Shown: one piece after another, positions 24,168 through 35,494 of the stretch
How positions within the stretch are numbered: the first letter of the stretch is position 1
How the letters are laid out: each line of letters opens with the position of its first letter
Assembly (NCBI GenBank): GCA_036250195.1
Contig: JAVHZZ010000003.1
Coordinates: 90,354,918-90,418,917 of the forward strand
Source: Mixophyes australis
Lineage: Eukaryota; Chordata; Amphibia; Anura; Limnodynastidae
Direction: 5' to 3'
DNA length: 64,000 bases
Translations under genes and position numbers: made by a program
The notes under the pieces: generated by a model
Database searches by the model: none
What the model was told of the DNA's origin: nothing
The model's input: the letters and a program-made list of their open reading frames with translations, nothing else

Positions 24168-24484
24168 GGGCATCATTCATTAAGGAAAGTAAGGCAAAAA
24201 AGGACTAAATTGTCAACTGGACAAACCATGTTACATTGCAAGGGGTGCCAGTTAGTTTATTTTATTGCATGTAAGGAAAATACTGGCTGTTTTTTCAAGT
24301 AGCACACATAATTTGATAGCTTTATTTTTGCACTGAAATTTAAAGTTGATCTAAGACATGTCCTACCACAACTATAAATCTGTCCCTACATTTTAAAATT
24401 AGCTCCCCCCTACAATGCAGCATGGTTTTTCCAAGGTGAAAAGTTACTCCTTTTTTTGCTTTCCTTTCCTTAACAAATCGGGCC
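24168..24484. mobile_element. MITE of the GGGCCT..ATTCA family
   Basis: It starts GGGCATCATTCATTAAGG and ends CTTAACAAATCGGGCC. The interior matches the MITE at 23202 and the left half of the foldback element at 44951. Non-coding. Confidence 0.65.
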
Positions 24485-25243
24485 TAATGTGCCTTGGAAA
24501 TATACATCCTAACGATGGTTAATTCTAGTGTGACTGAGGAATTATTCTACTGCATCTGTGTAAAATACTAGTTATTATGGACTTTCACAGAACTTTTTTG
24601 TTTCTTTTCTTTATAACATACTGAAATATTATAGACAAAGATAAATGCTTTTCATAATGACCTTAAAGCCTTATTAGCTTAATGCTGCAACAGATAATTA
24701 TAACACCTCTTTTTCAGTTGTTCAGGGGGCATGACAGAGTGTTAAATTCCACATGTATAATGTGGCCTTGATCCAAGACTCACTTTTGTTAGAATGTTGC
24801 CTGATCCTGTTTGTTCTAGCTCCCACTTCAAGATGAAACATGCCTATCTATGCTTAAAGGTCATTGAAAAACATCATTTAAAATAGGCTTGGCAGAATAA
24901 TAGTCCCGCATTGTCTTATGTTTCCAGGTAACTGCCACTTGCATAAGAAGATACCCTTATTCATTTGGTTTATTTTAATAGTGATATATCTCAGCATGTC
25001 CATGCTTAAGAAATAACGTCAATGTTAAGATCTAAAAAGTATTAAATTGCATAACATCATTTTTTTTGTTTTCTTTTTATCTTTCACATATTAATGGTAC
25101 TTTTCTTAAAACTTTAGAGGAATGTATTGTGCAAAGTCAAAATTCAGTCCCTGACTCCTTGGAGTCAATTATCAGTAAATATTTGGGATGTACCAACACA
25201 CAACTTATTTTACACATCCATGAGGACATTAGTTCATATATTA
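24485..25243. other. Unrecognised stretch
   Basis: AT-rich DNA with no recognised gene or repeat. A 62-codon frame at 25066-25254 has no motif I recognise. Confidence 0.45.
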
Positions 25244-25287
25244 TTTTAAATTGATGGAAAAGCTATGGTAATGAATATTTGGAATTG

Positions 25288-25326
<39 letters not shown>

Positions 25327-25332
25327 TATATA
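25244..25332 (+). repeat. Left copy of duplicated flank plus (TA)n
   Basis: A unique-looking segment (TTTAAATTGATGGAAAAGC, running to GGAATTGTTATATATA) followed by a TA run. The same segment reappears after the tandem array at 27792. Confidence 0.85.
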
Positions 25333-27794
25333 TACAAAAGTGGAAGCTGCTCAAATCAATTTATAGGCCATAAGAGGTGCTTGAAAGGGTGGGGTTATCC
25401 TGCAAGGAACATACACACAACATTTTTTCCCCCAGCACACTGCTATAGCCAGCAACAGATCTGCCATTTCTACTGTAGATAAAAATGCAAAAGTCTTTGT
25501 TGCACACATTTGCAAATGTATGTTTAAGCCATCCTGCCACGCCAAGGCGCTTTTGCTAATAGGATGGTCCTACTCTAAACAATGAGAGTCCCATATATTT
25601 GGGCCATACATATGTGTTTTTAAATTGAGAGCCAACTTACCAAAGAGGTACCCCAGAAGCCTCCAAACAGCAATTCAGTGCCAGTACCCCCTCTCAGCTA
25701 CTGACACCAACATGCCTCTCAGACAAATACAAAAGTGGAAGCTGCTCAAATCAATTTATAGGCCATAAGAGGTGCTTGAAAGGGTGGGGTTATCCTGCAA
25801 GGAACATACACACAACATTTTTTCCCCCAGCACACTGCTATAGCCAGTAACAGATCTGCCATTTCTACTGTAGATAAAAATGCAAAAGTCTTTGTTGCAC
25901 ACATTTGCAAATGTATGTTTAAGCCATCCTGCCACGCCAAGGCGCTTTTGCTAATAGGATGGTCCTACTCTAAACAATGAGAGTCCCATATATTTGGGCC
26001 ATACATATGTGTTTTTAAATTGAGAGCCAACTTACCAAAGAGGTACCCCAGAAGCCTCCAAACAGCAATTCAGTGCCAGTACCCCCTCTCAGCTACTGAC
26101 ACCAACATGCCTCTCAGACAAATACAAAAGTGGAAGCTGTTCAAATCAATTTATAGGCCATAAGAGGTGCTTGAAAGGGTGGGGTTATCCTGCAAGGAAC
26201 ATACACACAACATTTTTTCCCCCAGCACACTGCTATAGCCAGCAACAGATCTGCCATTTCTACTGTAGATAAAAATGCAAAAGTCTTTGTTGCACACATT
26301 TGCAAATGTATGTTTAAGCCATCCTGCCACGCCAAGGCGCTTTTGCTAATAGGATGGTCCTACTCTAAACAATGAGAGTCCCATATATTTGGGCCATACA
26401 TATGTGTTTTTAAATTGAGAGCCAACTTACCAAAGAGGTACCCCAGAAGCCTCCAAACAGCAATTCAGTGCCAGTACCCCCTCTCAGCTACTGACACCAA
26501 CATGCCTCTCAGACAAATACAAAAGTGGAAGCTGCTCAAATCAATTTATAGGCCATAAGAGGTGCTTGAAAGGGTGGGGTTATCCTGCAAGGAACATACA
26601 CACAACATTTTTTCCCCCAGCACACTGCTATAGCCAGCAACAGATCTGCCATTTCTACTGTAGATAAAAATGCAAAAGTCTTTGTTGCACACATTTGCAA
26701 ATGTATGTTTAAGCCATCCTGCCACGCCAAGGCGCTTTTGCTAATAGGATGGTCCTACTCTAAACAATGAGAGTCCCATATATTTGGGCCATACATATGT
26801 GTTTTTAAATTGAGAGCCAACTTACCAAAGAGGAACCCCAGAAGCCTCCAAACAGCAATTCAGTGCCAGTACCCCCTCTCAGCTACTGACACCAACATGC
26901 CTCTCAGACAAATACAAAAGTGGAAGCTGCTCAAATCAATTTATAGGCCATAAGAGGTGCTTGAAAGGGTGGGGTTATCCTGCAAGGAACATACACACAA
27001 CATTTTTCCCCCCAGCACACTGCTATAGCCAGCAACAGATCTGCCATTTCTACTGTAGATAAAAATGCAAAAGTCTTTGTTGCACACATTTGCAAATGTA
27101 TGTTTAAGCCATCCTGCCACGCCAAGGCGCTTTTGCTAATAGGATGGTCCTACTCTAAACAATGAGAGTCCCATATATTTGGGCCATACATATGTGTTTT
27201 TAAATTGAGAGCCAACTTACCAAAGAGGTACCCCAGAAGCCTCCAAACAGCAATTCAGTGCCAGTACCCCCTCTCAGCTACTGACACCAACATGCCTCTC
27301 AGACAAATACAAAAGTGGAAGCTGCTCAAATCAATTTATAGGCCATAAGAGGTGCTTGAAAGGGTGGGGTTATCCTGCAAGGAACATACACACAACATTT
27401 TTCCCCCAGCACACTGCTATAGCCAGCAACAGATCTGCCATTTCTACTGTAGATAAAAATGCAAAAGTCTTTGTTGCACACATTTGCAAATGTATGTTTA
27501 AGCCATCCTGCCACGCCAAGGCGCTTTTGCTAATAGGATGGTCCTACTCTAAACAATGAGAGTCCCATATATTTGGGCCATACATATGTGTTTTTAAATT
27601 GAGAGCCAACTTACCAAAGAGGTACCCCAGAAGCCTCCAAACAGCAATTCAGTGCCAGTACCCCCTCTCAGCTACTGACACCAACATGCCTCTCAGACAA
27701 ATACAAAAGTGGAAGCTGCTCAAATCAATTTATAGGCCATAAGAGGTGCTTGAAAGGGTGGGGTTATCCTGCAAGGAACATACACACAACATTT
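25333..27794 (+). repeat. 395-bp tandem satellite, six full units and a partial seventh
   Basis: Units start with TACAAAAGTGGAAGCTG at 25333, 25728, 26123, 26518, 26913, 27308 and 27702. The spacing is 395 bases, with one of 394. The last unit is cut after about 93 bases. Units are nearly identical (isolated substitutions and C-run length changes), so the expansion is recent. Each unit carries the same short minus-strand frame of 62-64 codons. It has no known motif and is repeated only because the DNA is. Confidence 0.97.
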
Positions 27795-27834
27795 AAATTG
27801 ATGGAAAAGCTATGGTAATGAATATTTGGAATTG

Positions 27835-27900
<66 letters not shown>
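27792..27900 (+). repeat. Right copy of duplicated flank plus (TA)n
   Basis: It repeats the roughly 55-base segment seen at 25244 and then enters a long TA run (27836-27898). Confidence 0.85.
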
Positions 27901-27904
<4 letters not shown>

Positions 27905-27923
27905 TATGATTATATGTAAATTA

Positions 27924-29652
27924 AGCTAGTACACACTACTTACGTTTTCACCAACTTTTATGCTGATCGATTTAACATCCAAATGATGGTCCAATCGCTT
28001 GGTCCATGGACTGCATGCACACTAGCCTTGTTTTAGACGATAAAGGGAAGAGTGGCCGTCCCGTTAGCAACTTTTTACAGCCATGTTGTCGTGAGCAATG
28101 ATTTTAATTTCTTACACACTGAAGCAACATTTGCGGGGCATGTAACGATATACCAAAGATATTAGCATAAATGGACAGAGCTTTCACTATAGTTAACACC
28201 CAAAACCACATAAAAAGAGAAGACCACACTGTCTCTTCATTCAGTCCTATTAAACAGAAGTTTATTACCATACATAAAATTTAGAGAAAACATTTAACTT
28301 GTAAAGTGCAATGCAATAATTATTTCCTAATAATAAATTCCCTTTGTATGTAATGGTCCTGTACGGATTAAAGTCATAACCCAAAATCTCCATACACAAG
28401 GTTATTATACACAAATAGGCATCACCCACAATGCTCTATTTTCTGCAGAGATCATCACTGATTGGTCCACAGAAGAAACAAACGTCCATGTCTGAGTGTA
28501 TAACATTACAGAGGAGCCTGTCTGGCGCAGAGGAACGTGAGAAAATGGCGGGTGAAGAGAAGGTGAAGTGGGGATTGCAGCTATGGAGACGGAGACAGAG
28601 TCAGAGATAGTGCTGGAAGGACCAAAAAATGTTGAAAAAGTTAAGGTGGGGGATGGAGATGCTCAAGAAGAGCAAAGAGCAAAGCCAATGAGCCCAAGAG
28701 GGGTGGAGATGATGGCAAAAGTACTGGACCAGTACGACTATGACATTAAAAAAAGTGAGTAGCATGTGTATTGTACCTGAAGGACTTTATGTATTTCATT
28801 CTAGTTTCACCCATAGCAATGCAAACACCGGATTTGTAACATAGATTTTTTATTGTCGGAACGAAGAATTAGCGGTGAGAAGGTCTGATTAGATACCACT
28901 GACACCACTAATGTAACACCTGTTATCAAACAAGAACATATTATGTTGAATATCAAGATATGAAAGAAATTATACACAAAAGTATTTCAGTGAACATGTG
29001 TAGACAACTAAATACTTTGGGCACATACCTGTACCGTTATAATAGCCAAAATGGCACCTGTTTCCCAGAATATATGGAGATTAAGCCCGCTATTATTGCT
29101 ATTGTGCCAGAGGTACCACAAGAAAAACTGATCTCGAGCAGTGTGCAAGGTGAGCAAATAAGACTATTACTGGTGTTGGATATAGATTACAGATATAGAA
29201 GTTTAATGGTAAACATTTTGTATTTCCTTGTTTTGTAGGTAAAGAAACCAAAGGGAATATAAACCCACGCGACATCAAGAAAAAAATTAAAAACCTTGGG
29301 AAAAATTTTGTTAAAATGTGTATGCTGTTTTGAACTGTTCTGCCACAAACCACTAGCGCCTTTAAAGTGTAATGCTATTCTTGTCACTTGTCATATTCTA
29401 CAATAAAATATTTTGTACTTTTTTCTGCAATAACACTGTTGCATTAACACTGTGTGGTTTATTCTGTGTATTTTAAAATTATTAGTTAATAAAGGTTAAT
29501 ATGACTTTATAAGTTTAAAAGGCGACAATCGTCCATTTGGGCAGACTTTCGACCATCGTGTCACTACACACACTGACCCGACTTTCGAACGAGCGGTCAT
29601 ATGGCTGGTTGAGCCGATTATTGGACAAAAACCCTGTAGTGTGTACCCAGCT
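27924..29652 (+). mobile_element. PIF/Harbinger-type element
   Basis: The ends AGCTAGTACACACTAC and GTAGTGTGTACCCAGCT are inverted with about one mismatch and one gap. They are flanked by TTA (27921-27923) and CTA (29653-29655), compatible with the 3-bp TWA duplication of Harbinger elements with one change. The inside carries exon-like pieces including a short Myb/SANT-like start, as expected for the second Harbinger protein. No DDE nuclease gene is recognisable, so it is non-autonomous. Confidence 0.6.
28583..28754 (+). pseudogene. Putative exon of a Harbinger Myb-like protein
   Basis: ATG at 28583 begins a 57-codon open block, METETESEIV to VEMMAKVLDQYDYDIKKS, which stops at a good splice donor (AAAA|GTGAGT, 28755). 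The last 20 residues resemble the N-terminal helix of Myb/SANT-like DNA-binding proteins carried by Harbinger elements. A later block ends at CAAG|GTGAGC near 29149. Another begins after TTTTGTAG near 29239 and ends in TGA near 29333. They could be further exons but have no clear motif. The identification is tentative. Confidence 0.35.
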
Positions 29653-29655
29653 CTA

Positions 29656-30294
29656 GGCATCATTATCAAGCCTCATATACAAATATTTAATGTGCATTTC
29701 TAAAGAACATTAAAGATGCTTTGCTTCAAGTCATTTTCAACATTACCTGCCACATTCACAAGTATTTATGTACAGTAAAATATAGCAGCGTTCTATGTGA
29801 ACACTCATCAAGTACATAGTGCATTATGCTGTAGGGAAGCTTTCAGATTCATTAATAAACTCACTTGTAATGCACTGTAAAAGTGATAAAAAAAAGTACA
29901 AGGCTTTGTCAATGCTTATAACTAGCATTGTTTTTCAATGCCCATGTGTGCAAGCCTTAAGACAGTAAATCTCTGTATTTTGTCTAAATGGGTAGGGACA
30001 TCACCTTTAGCCCGCATATTGTCTCAAAACACATACTGGTATATACAAGTTTGCAGCATATTGTATTTCAAAATATCTGAGCAAACAAACCCTCCTGGCT
30101 GGACTTGTTCAAGTAGAAAGCTGAGTGACTAAGATTTAAGCAGTTTGATCCAACAAAACGTATGAAGCTTTAGTCAAAAGCTGCAAGGAAGATGGGAATA
30201 TACTGTACATACAATTGATAGGTAGAAACTGGTATTTAAACTGTATGGAAAGAATTACATGAATAGAATGTATCATTTAAATGGTGTCAGACGC
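29656..30294. other. Unrecognised stretch
   Basis: AT-rich, with no recognised gene or repeat. Confidence 0.45.
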
Positions 30295-30550
30295 ATAGTT
30301 TGATTCCCGACCATGGCCTTATCTGTGTGGAGTTTGTATGTTCTTCCCGTGTTTGTGTGGGTTTCCTCTGGGTGCTCCAGTTTCCTCCCACACTCCAAAA
30401 ACATACTAGTAGGTTAATTGGCTGCTACTAAATTGACCCTAGTCTGTGTGTGTTAGGGAATGTAGACTGTAAGCTCCAATGGGGCAGGGACTGATGTGAG
30501 TGAATTATCTGTACTGCACCGCTGAATTAGTGGTGCTATATACATAGTTG
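30295..30550 (+). repeat. V-SINE-like SINE, lacking most of the head
   Basis: It begins near a B-box-like AGTTTGATTCCCGACC and includes the conserved centre (GTATGTTCTTCCCGTGTTTG). It ends with the TAGTGGTGCTATATACAT tail. It is the third copy of the family in the window. Confidence 0.7.
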
Positions 30551-31801
30551 CTGATAATGATGACAATAGTTTAATAGGAGAGTGAACCCTGCCCAAAGAC
30601 ATCACATTCTATCAGGGGTGTTTCCAAGCCCTACTGCTAGGGACACAAGCCCTGAGCTTCAATATCAGTACAATGATTAAACTTTACGTAGTTTCTTCAA
30701 TTATTTTTTTTTATTATTTATATCTGCTTACATCATATTTTCCATGAGACAGGTAGTAATAGCAAGTTGTTAGACTTCAAATTTTAATTGATTACTAAAT
30801 GTATTGCCATAGTGTTACAGTTAGCAAACACATTTTTATACCTCAGCATCTTAATATTAGGCTACACAACAGTAGTATACTTACTGTCTATATACACTAT
30901 GATAAAACATTGTAGTCGCTAACTTTTCACTTCAGGCTGTTTGTGATTCATTTTTATATAACCAAATATGTTTACGAATATAATAAATGTAGTAATAAAA
31001 TTATATGCGTTCCCAAGAAGTCTTACTTTCTGTATGCTTTTCAATTAGTCCAAGGTATTCGTTTCTACACTAATACATTAAAATCTAAAGCTGGCTGTCA
31101 TCCCTTGTTCCTATATCTAACACAAATACATTTGGTGCACAATTAGTTCAGTTGTGTTTGTTGTGCCATATGGCAACCAGGCACTATGCCAAACTCAGGC
31201 ACTTGCAGCCGCTGTTCTACAATTAATATGTTATGTGCATGATCCAGAACTATGTCTGGCTCTTCTTTTATGATTCTGAAAGTTTCCAAAGTGTTTAAAA
31301 CTGTGAGAACATAACAAACTGAAGGCTAAATAAGATCATATTAATTCCTGGGGTGCAGCTCTTTAGAACAGCTATCAATGAACAATATTTCACAGAAAAT
31401 AGATTTTAATAGGATTGCATAGTAGTACACAACAGTTTTACATTACAACATAGGATTCCCAAATAGAGAAATGACAGCTACAGTTTGTGCACATTCATTA
31501 GGATTGGGAAACACAAAGAAATGTATAGTACATTTTAAAAAAAAATCCTGTGACAAAAGTTAAAGAAGTGGATTCTACCATGTTAATAGTTCAAATAACA
31601 GTTTAGGTGATGCTGTTATTCTTTTCTAGGGTACAACAGAGATGGCCAAATTGATTTTTTAGATTCTGAATTTGGTACAAAGGGCATGAAAAGTGAGCCA
31701 ATCAACACACACCCAAAACGTAATATTTTTAGTGCTTTACAAAAGGAGCTTACGGTCCCTCTGGCACTCATTCTTCTTGCGTTGGTCTACAAAAAAGGAG
31801 T
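30551..31801. other. Unrecognised stretch
   Basis: AT-rich, with no recognised gene or repeat. Short frames here look like chance. Confidence 0.45.
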
Positions 31802-31806
31802 CTGCT

Positions 31807-32451
31807 TGTCAGGCGCCGTCCCCGCACATCCGCTGGGTGCCAGAGACGGACGCCCTCGGCCCGCAAGACACGTCCCATTGCTAGGCAACGGGACGTGATC
31901 ACATGATCGCTGCGATCGCGCATATGCGATGCGCCGCTTTGGTTGCTAGGCAACCCAGACACTTCCCGGCGATCAGCTGAGACTGATCGCCGAAACCTCC
32001 TCTTCCAGGGCTTCCTGTCTGCCTCTATTTAAACTTCACTCTGGCACCATTAGGGTGCCAGAGTATTGGTTCTACCCAGCTCCAGCATTTAGTTTGTATT
32101 ACTGTTCCTGACCTCCTGTGTATTGACTCCTTGGCTTGTTTGACCTCTCTTCCGGATTTCCCTTGTACTTCGCTGCCCACACTGGTATTGACCTTTGGAC
32201 CGTCCCTGACTACTCTTGTCTGCACTTCGTGGTACCTCACTTCCTTGGTTTCGACTCGGCCTGTCTGACTACCCTCTATTCGCTGCAGTGATGACTTCCT
32301 GGGAAAACCGCGACCTGCACATCACACGCAGCACAGCCCAAACCTCCTTGCGGGGGTCCCTGGTGAACACCGGTGGTGTGTTAGACTCCGCGCCTCTCAG
32401 GTTAGTCGCGCAAATACCAGTTAGTGATATTCTTAGTGAAAAAGCGTGACA
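31807..32451 (+). repeat. 5' LTR
   Basis: 645 bp from TGTCAGGCGC to AGCGTGACA. Compared with the 3' LTR it keeps a segment of about 35 bp (around 32187-32220) that the other copy lacks, plus scattered substitutions. The insertion is therefore not very recent. Confidence 0.93.
32026..32067 (+). promoter_or_regulatory. LTR promoter module and predicted self-primer sequence
   Basis: TATTTAAA at 32026-32033 is followed by a perfect 10-bp hairpin, CTCTGGCACC (32039-32048) and GGTGCCAGAG (32054-32063). GCCAGAGTATT (32057-32067) starts 31 bases after the TATA start, where the RNA 5' end is expected. It is exactly complementary to the bases just after the LTR (32453-32463). Confidence 0.65.
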
Positions 32452-32464
32452 GAATACTCTGGCC
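32452..32464 (+). promoter_or_regulatory. Primer-binding site, self-priming type
   Basis: AATACTCTGGC (32453-32463), one base after the LTR end, is the exact reverse complement of GCCAGAGTATT in the LTR (32057-32067). Tf1/sushi-group elements prime reverse transcription with the 5' end of their own RNA through an 11-nt match in this place. No tRNA-type TGG start follows the LTR directly. Confidence 0.65.
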
Positions 32465-32772
32465 ATGAGCGGACCGGACGAACCTTCGGCCCGTGACTTA
32501 ATAATCCACCTGGGTCAAAGAGTGGAACAACAAGAATCTAACCAGGCACAATTATTGCAATGCATTCAGGGAGTCATCTCCCGTCTGGACTCTTTGCAAG
32601 TCTCGCCACCTACCATTTCTATGGCCGCCACATCCTCTGCTGCCTCAGATCCTACCATCCCTACTAGGGGTACTGCCGTCAGAGACCTCCGCCTTCCTCA
32701 TACCGAGAAACTGCTGTTGACGGAAATAGAGTCTCCAATGGCTCAATCTCTCTCTCTACTTCCCCACTCCGG
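32465..32772 (+). pseudogene. gag: Gag N-terminal remnant
   Basis: ATG at 32465 opens a frame (MSGPDEPSARDLIIHLGQRV and onward) with the coiled-coil-like Gln-rich start typical of sushi-type Gag. After about 80 residues the match stops at a deletion joint near 32715-32760. Capsid and zinc-knuckle regions are absent. The start codon lies immediately after the primer-binding site. Confidence 0.75.
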
Positions 32773-33001
32773 ATGGAGATAGGAGCACTTCACTCCGAGA
32801 TCATAAGTTTCCTTGTTCTACCCCAATCCATTAACCCTATCATCCTGGGGGTACCCTGGCTGAAGCTCCATTCTCCACAATTCGACTGGCAGCGAGCTCA
32901 AGTTATCCGCTGGGGTTTATCCTGCAAGAAGAAATGTCTGAGATCCGTTTCCCCATTAAAACCCAAGCTGGCCTGTCTTTCGTCTTTGTACTTTTTCCCT
33001 G
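32773..33001 (+). pseudogene. Protease C-terminal remnant and pol linker
   Basis: The translation contains NPIILGVPWLKLHSPQFDW, the conserved C-terminal part of the Ty3/gypsy aspartic protease. The D-S/T-G active-site segment is missing, removed by the same deletion that truncates Gag. A frameshift near 32990 separates it from the RT frame. Confidence 0.75.
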
Positions 33002-34528
33002 GTGGGCCTTCCTGAAGTCTACTCTGAGTTCGCTGATGTGTTCTCTAAAACCACTTCTGAGATCCTTCCTCCTCATTGGCCTTGGGATTGCCCCATCGAC
33101 CTTATCCCTGGAAAGAATATTCCTAGAGGCAGGGTATATCCGCTGTCTTTACCCGAGACACAAGCTATGTCCGAGTATGTTGCCGAGAACCTCATGAAGG
33201 GATTCATGAGGAAATCATCTTCTCCAGCAGGTGCAGGCTTCTTTTTTGTAAAGAAGAAGGACGGCTCTTTCAGACCGTGCATTGATTACAGGAGACTAAA
33301 TGCCATCACGATTAAAAATCGTCACTCCCTTCCTTTAATCTCTGAGCTCTTTGACCGCATTCGAGGGGCACAAATTTTTACTAAGTTGGACCTCAGAGGC
33401 GCCTACAACCTGATCAGAATTCGCAGACGAGACAAGTGGAAAACTGCATTTAATACCAGAGACGGCCACTATGAATACCTGGTGATGCTGCTTGGGCTCA
33501 GTAACGCCCCAGCTGTCTTTCAGGACTTTGTGAGCAAAATATTTAGAGATTTACTCTACCAATCAGTGGTTATTTATTTGGATGATATCATAATCTTTTC
33601 ACAAGACCTGTCTACTCATCTCATGCACGTCAAAGAGGTACTTTCTCGTTTACGTTCTAATCTCCTATTCTGCAAACTCGAGAAATGTCTCTTCAATTGC
33701 TCTCAAGTACCTTTCCTGGGATATATAGTCTCAGGCTCCGGCCTTCGGATGGATCCAAGCAAATTGGAGGCTATTCATAATTGGCCTCAACCTTCCGGTC
33801 TCAAGGCTACCCAGCGTTTTATTGGCTTTATGAATTATTATCGCCAATTCATTAAGGGATTTTCTACATTAATCTCTCCTATTACTCTCCTCACTTGGAG
33901 GGGTGGCCAATCCAAATCTTGGCCCTCAGAGGCAGTACGAGCATTTCTAGCCATTAAGGAGGCCTTCATGTCTGCACCCGTCTTATCTCAACCCGATCAA
34001 AATAAACCGTTTCTCTTAGAGGTGGACGCATCCTCCGTTGGGATTGGAGCAGTACTGTCCCAAAAGAATCCTGCAGGCCTCCCTGTTCCTTGTGGTTTTC
34101 TCTCCAAAAGAGAGAAAACCAGTGAAGCCAACTACGGGATTGGGGATAAGGAACTTCTCACCATCAAGACCGCCCTGGAGGAATGGCACTATCTGTTGGA
34201 GGGGGCGCGCTTTCCCATCACAGTGTATACTGATCATAAAAATCTCACCTACTTGCAATCTGCACAATGTCTGAACCCTCGGCAGGCTCGCTGGTGCTTT
34301 TTTTTTAACAGATTCCAGCTGTTATTAACTTTCTGGCCCGGTACCAAGAATTTGCATGCTGACGCATTATCTCGATCATTTGATTTCTCCGATGTCTTGT
34401 CATCCATGGTTGCCAAACCTATCCTCACTCCCTCCACAATTGTAGCCTTGACCAATTCATCTTTCAAGACTCCTCCTCCTGGTCGTTCCTTTGTGCAAGA
34501 ACATCTGCGCATCAAACTCCTGAGATGA
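33002..34528 (+). pseudogene. pol: Reverse transcriptase and RNase H of the Ty3/gypsy element
   Basis: An open frame of about 508 codons starts in the pre-RT linker (LPEVYSEFADVFSK). It shows the RT fingers (FFFVKKKDGSFRPCIDYRRL), the palm aspartate in FTKLDLRGAYN, the catalytic box YLDDIIIFS, and RNase H residues in LEVDASSVG, GDKELL, YTDHKNL and ADALSR. It ends at TGA 34526-34528 before the integrase, so the polyprotein is broken. The catalytic residues that I can see are intact. Confidence 0.9.
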
Positions 34529-35460
34529 GCCCACAATGCCAATGTTGCTGGTCATGCTGGGGTTAAGAAGACAGTTGCCCTCCTATCTCGCCTATACTAG
34601 TGGCCCTCGTTATCCTCGGACATCCAGAAATAATCCGTTCTTGTGAGGTCTGTGCCCCGACACAAGACGCCTAGGAGATCCCCTGCCGGCCTTCTCCACC
34701 CACTGCCCATTCCAGATCTTCCATGGCTCAGTATAAGCATGGACTTCATTACAGATCTTCCTGCCAGCCATGGCTTTAACACCATCTGGGTGGTGGTGGA
34801 CAGCTTTTCTAAACTAGCCCACTTCATTCCCCTCAAGGGACTACCCTCTGCTTCCCAGTTGGCACTCCTGTTTATCTGAGAGATCTTCCGCCTTCATGGC
34901 TGCCCGAGGGACATCATTTCTGATAGAGGAGTCCAATTTGTCTCCCGATTCTGGAGGTCCTTTTGCAAACAGCTGGGTATCAGTCTAAAATTCTCCTCCG
35001 GGTACCACCCGCAAACGAATGGACAAACGGAACGGACCAATCAAGATCTGGAAGCTTTTCTAAGGTGTTACTGTTCGGATCAACAATCTTCCTGGAGTGA
35101 ACTTTTACCTTGAGCAGAGTTTACCCATAATAACCACCAACACGAGTCTACAGGTAACTCTCCCTTTTTTACCATCTACGGGAGACATCCTATTCTCCCC
35201 ACTTTCTCCGATCTATCTGATTCCTCTGTACCTGCCGCACAAAACTTGGTCCGCAATTTTTCCCAAATCTCGTCCCAAGTACATCCAGGTTACTACTGTC
35301 TTCAAATTGTTATAAACACTTTTCTGATCATCACAGAAGAAACCTCCCAAGACTTTGGGTAGAAGATTAAGTGTGGTTAGCTACCTGCAACCTTAGACTC
35401 AAGGTTCCCACTATGAAACTGGCTCCACGCTATAATGGGCCTTTTTCCATCTCTCATGTG
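34529..35460 (+). pseudogene. Integrase remnant, several stops, chromodomain missing
   Basis: Pieces of the integrase follow the RT stop in more than one frame. The zinc-binding region is near 34530-34660, SMDFITDLPASHGFNTIW at about 34736-34790, [14 protein letters not shown] at about 34914-34955 and [16 protein letters not shown] at about 35008-35055. The D-D-E triad is still visible. Stops occur at 34526-34528, near 34597, at 34877-34879 and near 35112. The sequence passes from [14 protein letters not shown] almost directly into the polypurine tract and LTR, so the chromodomain is deleted. Confidence 0.85.
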
Positions 35461-35494
35461 CTTGCACCACCCGCAAGAGAGAGCGGGAGGATAC

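Noticed and set aside
25333..27794. Regularly spaced repeats suggesting a CRISPR array, and six near-identical 62-64-codon frames suggesting a gene family
   Set aside because: The units are contiguous 395-bp head-to-tail copies without unique spacers, in eukaryotic DNA. The frames recur only because the DNA is repeated and have no motif.
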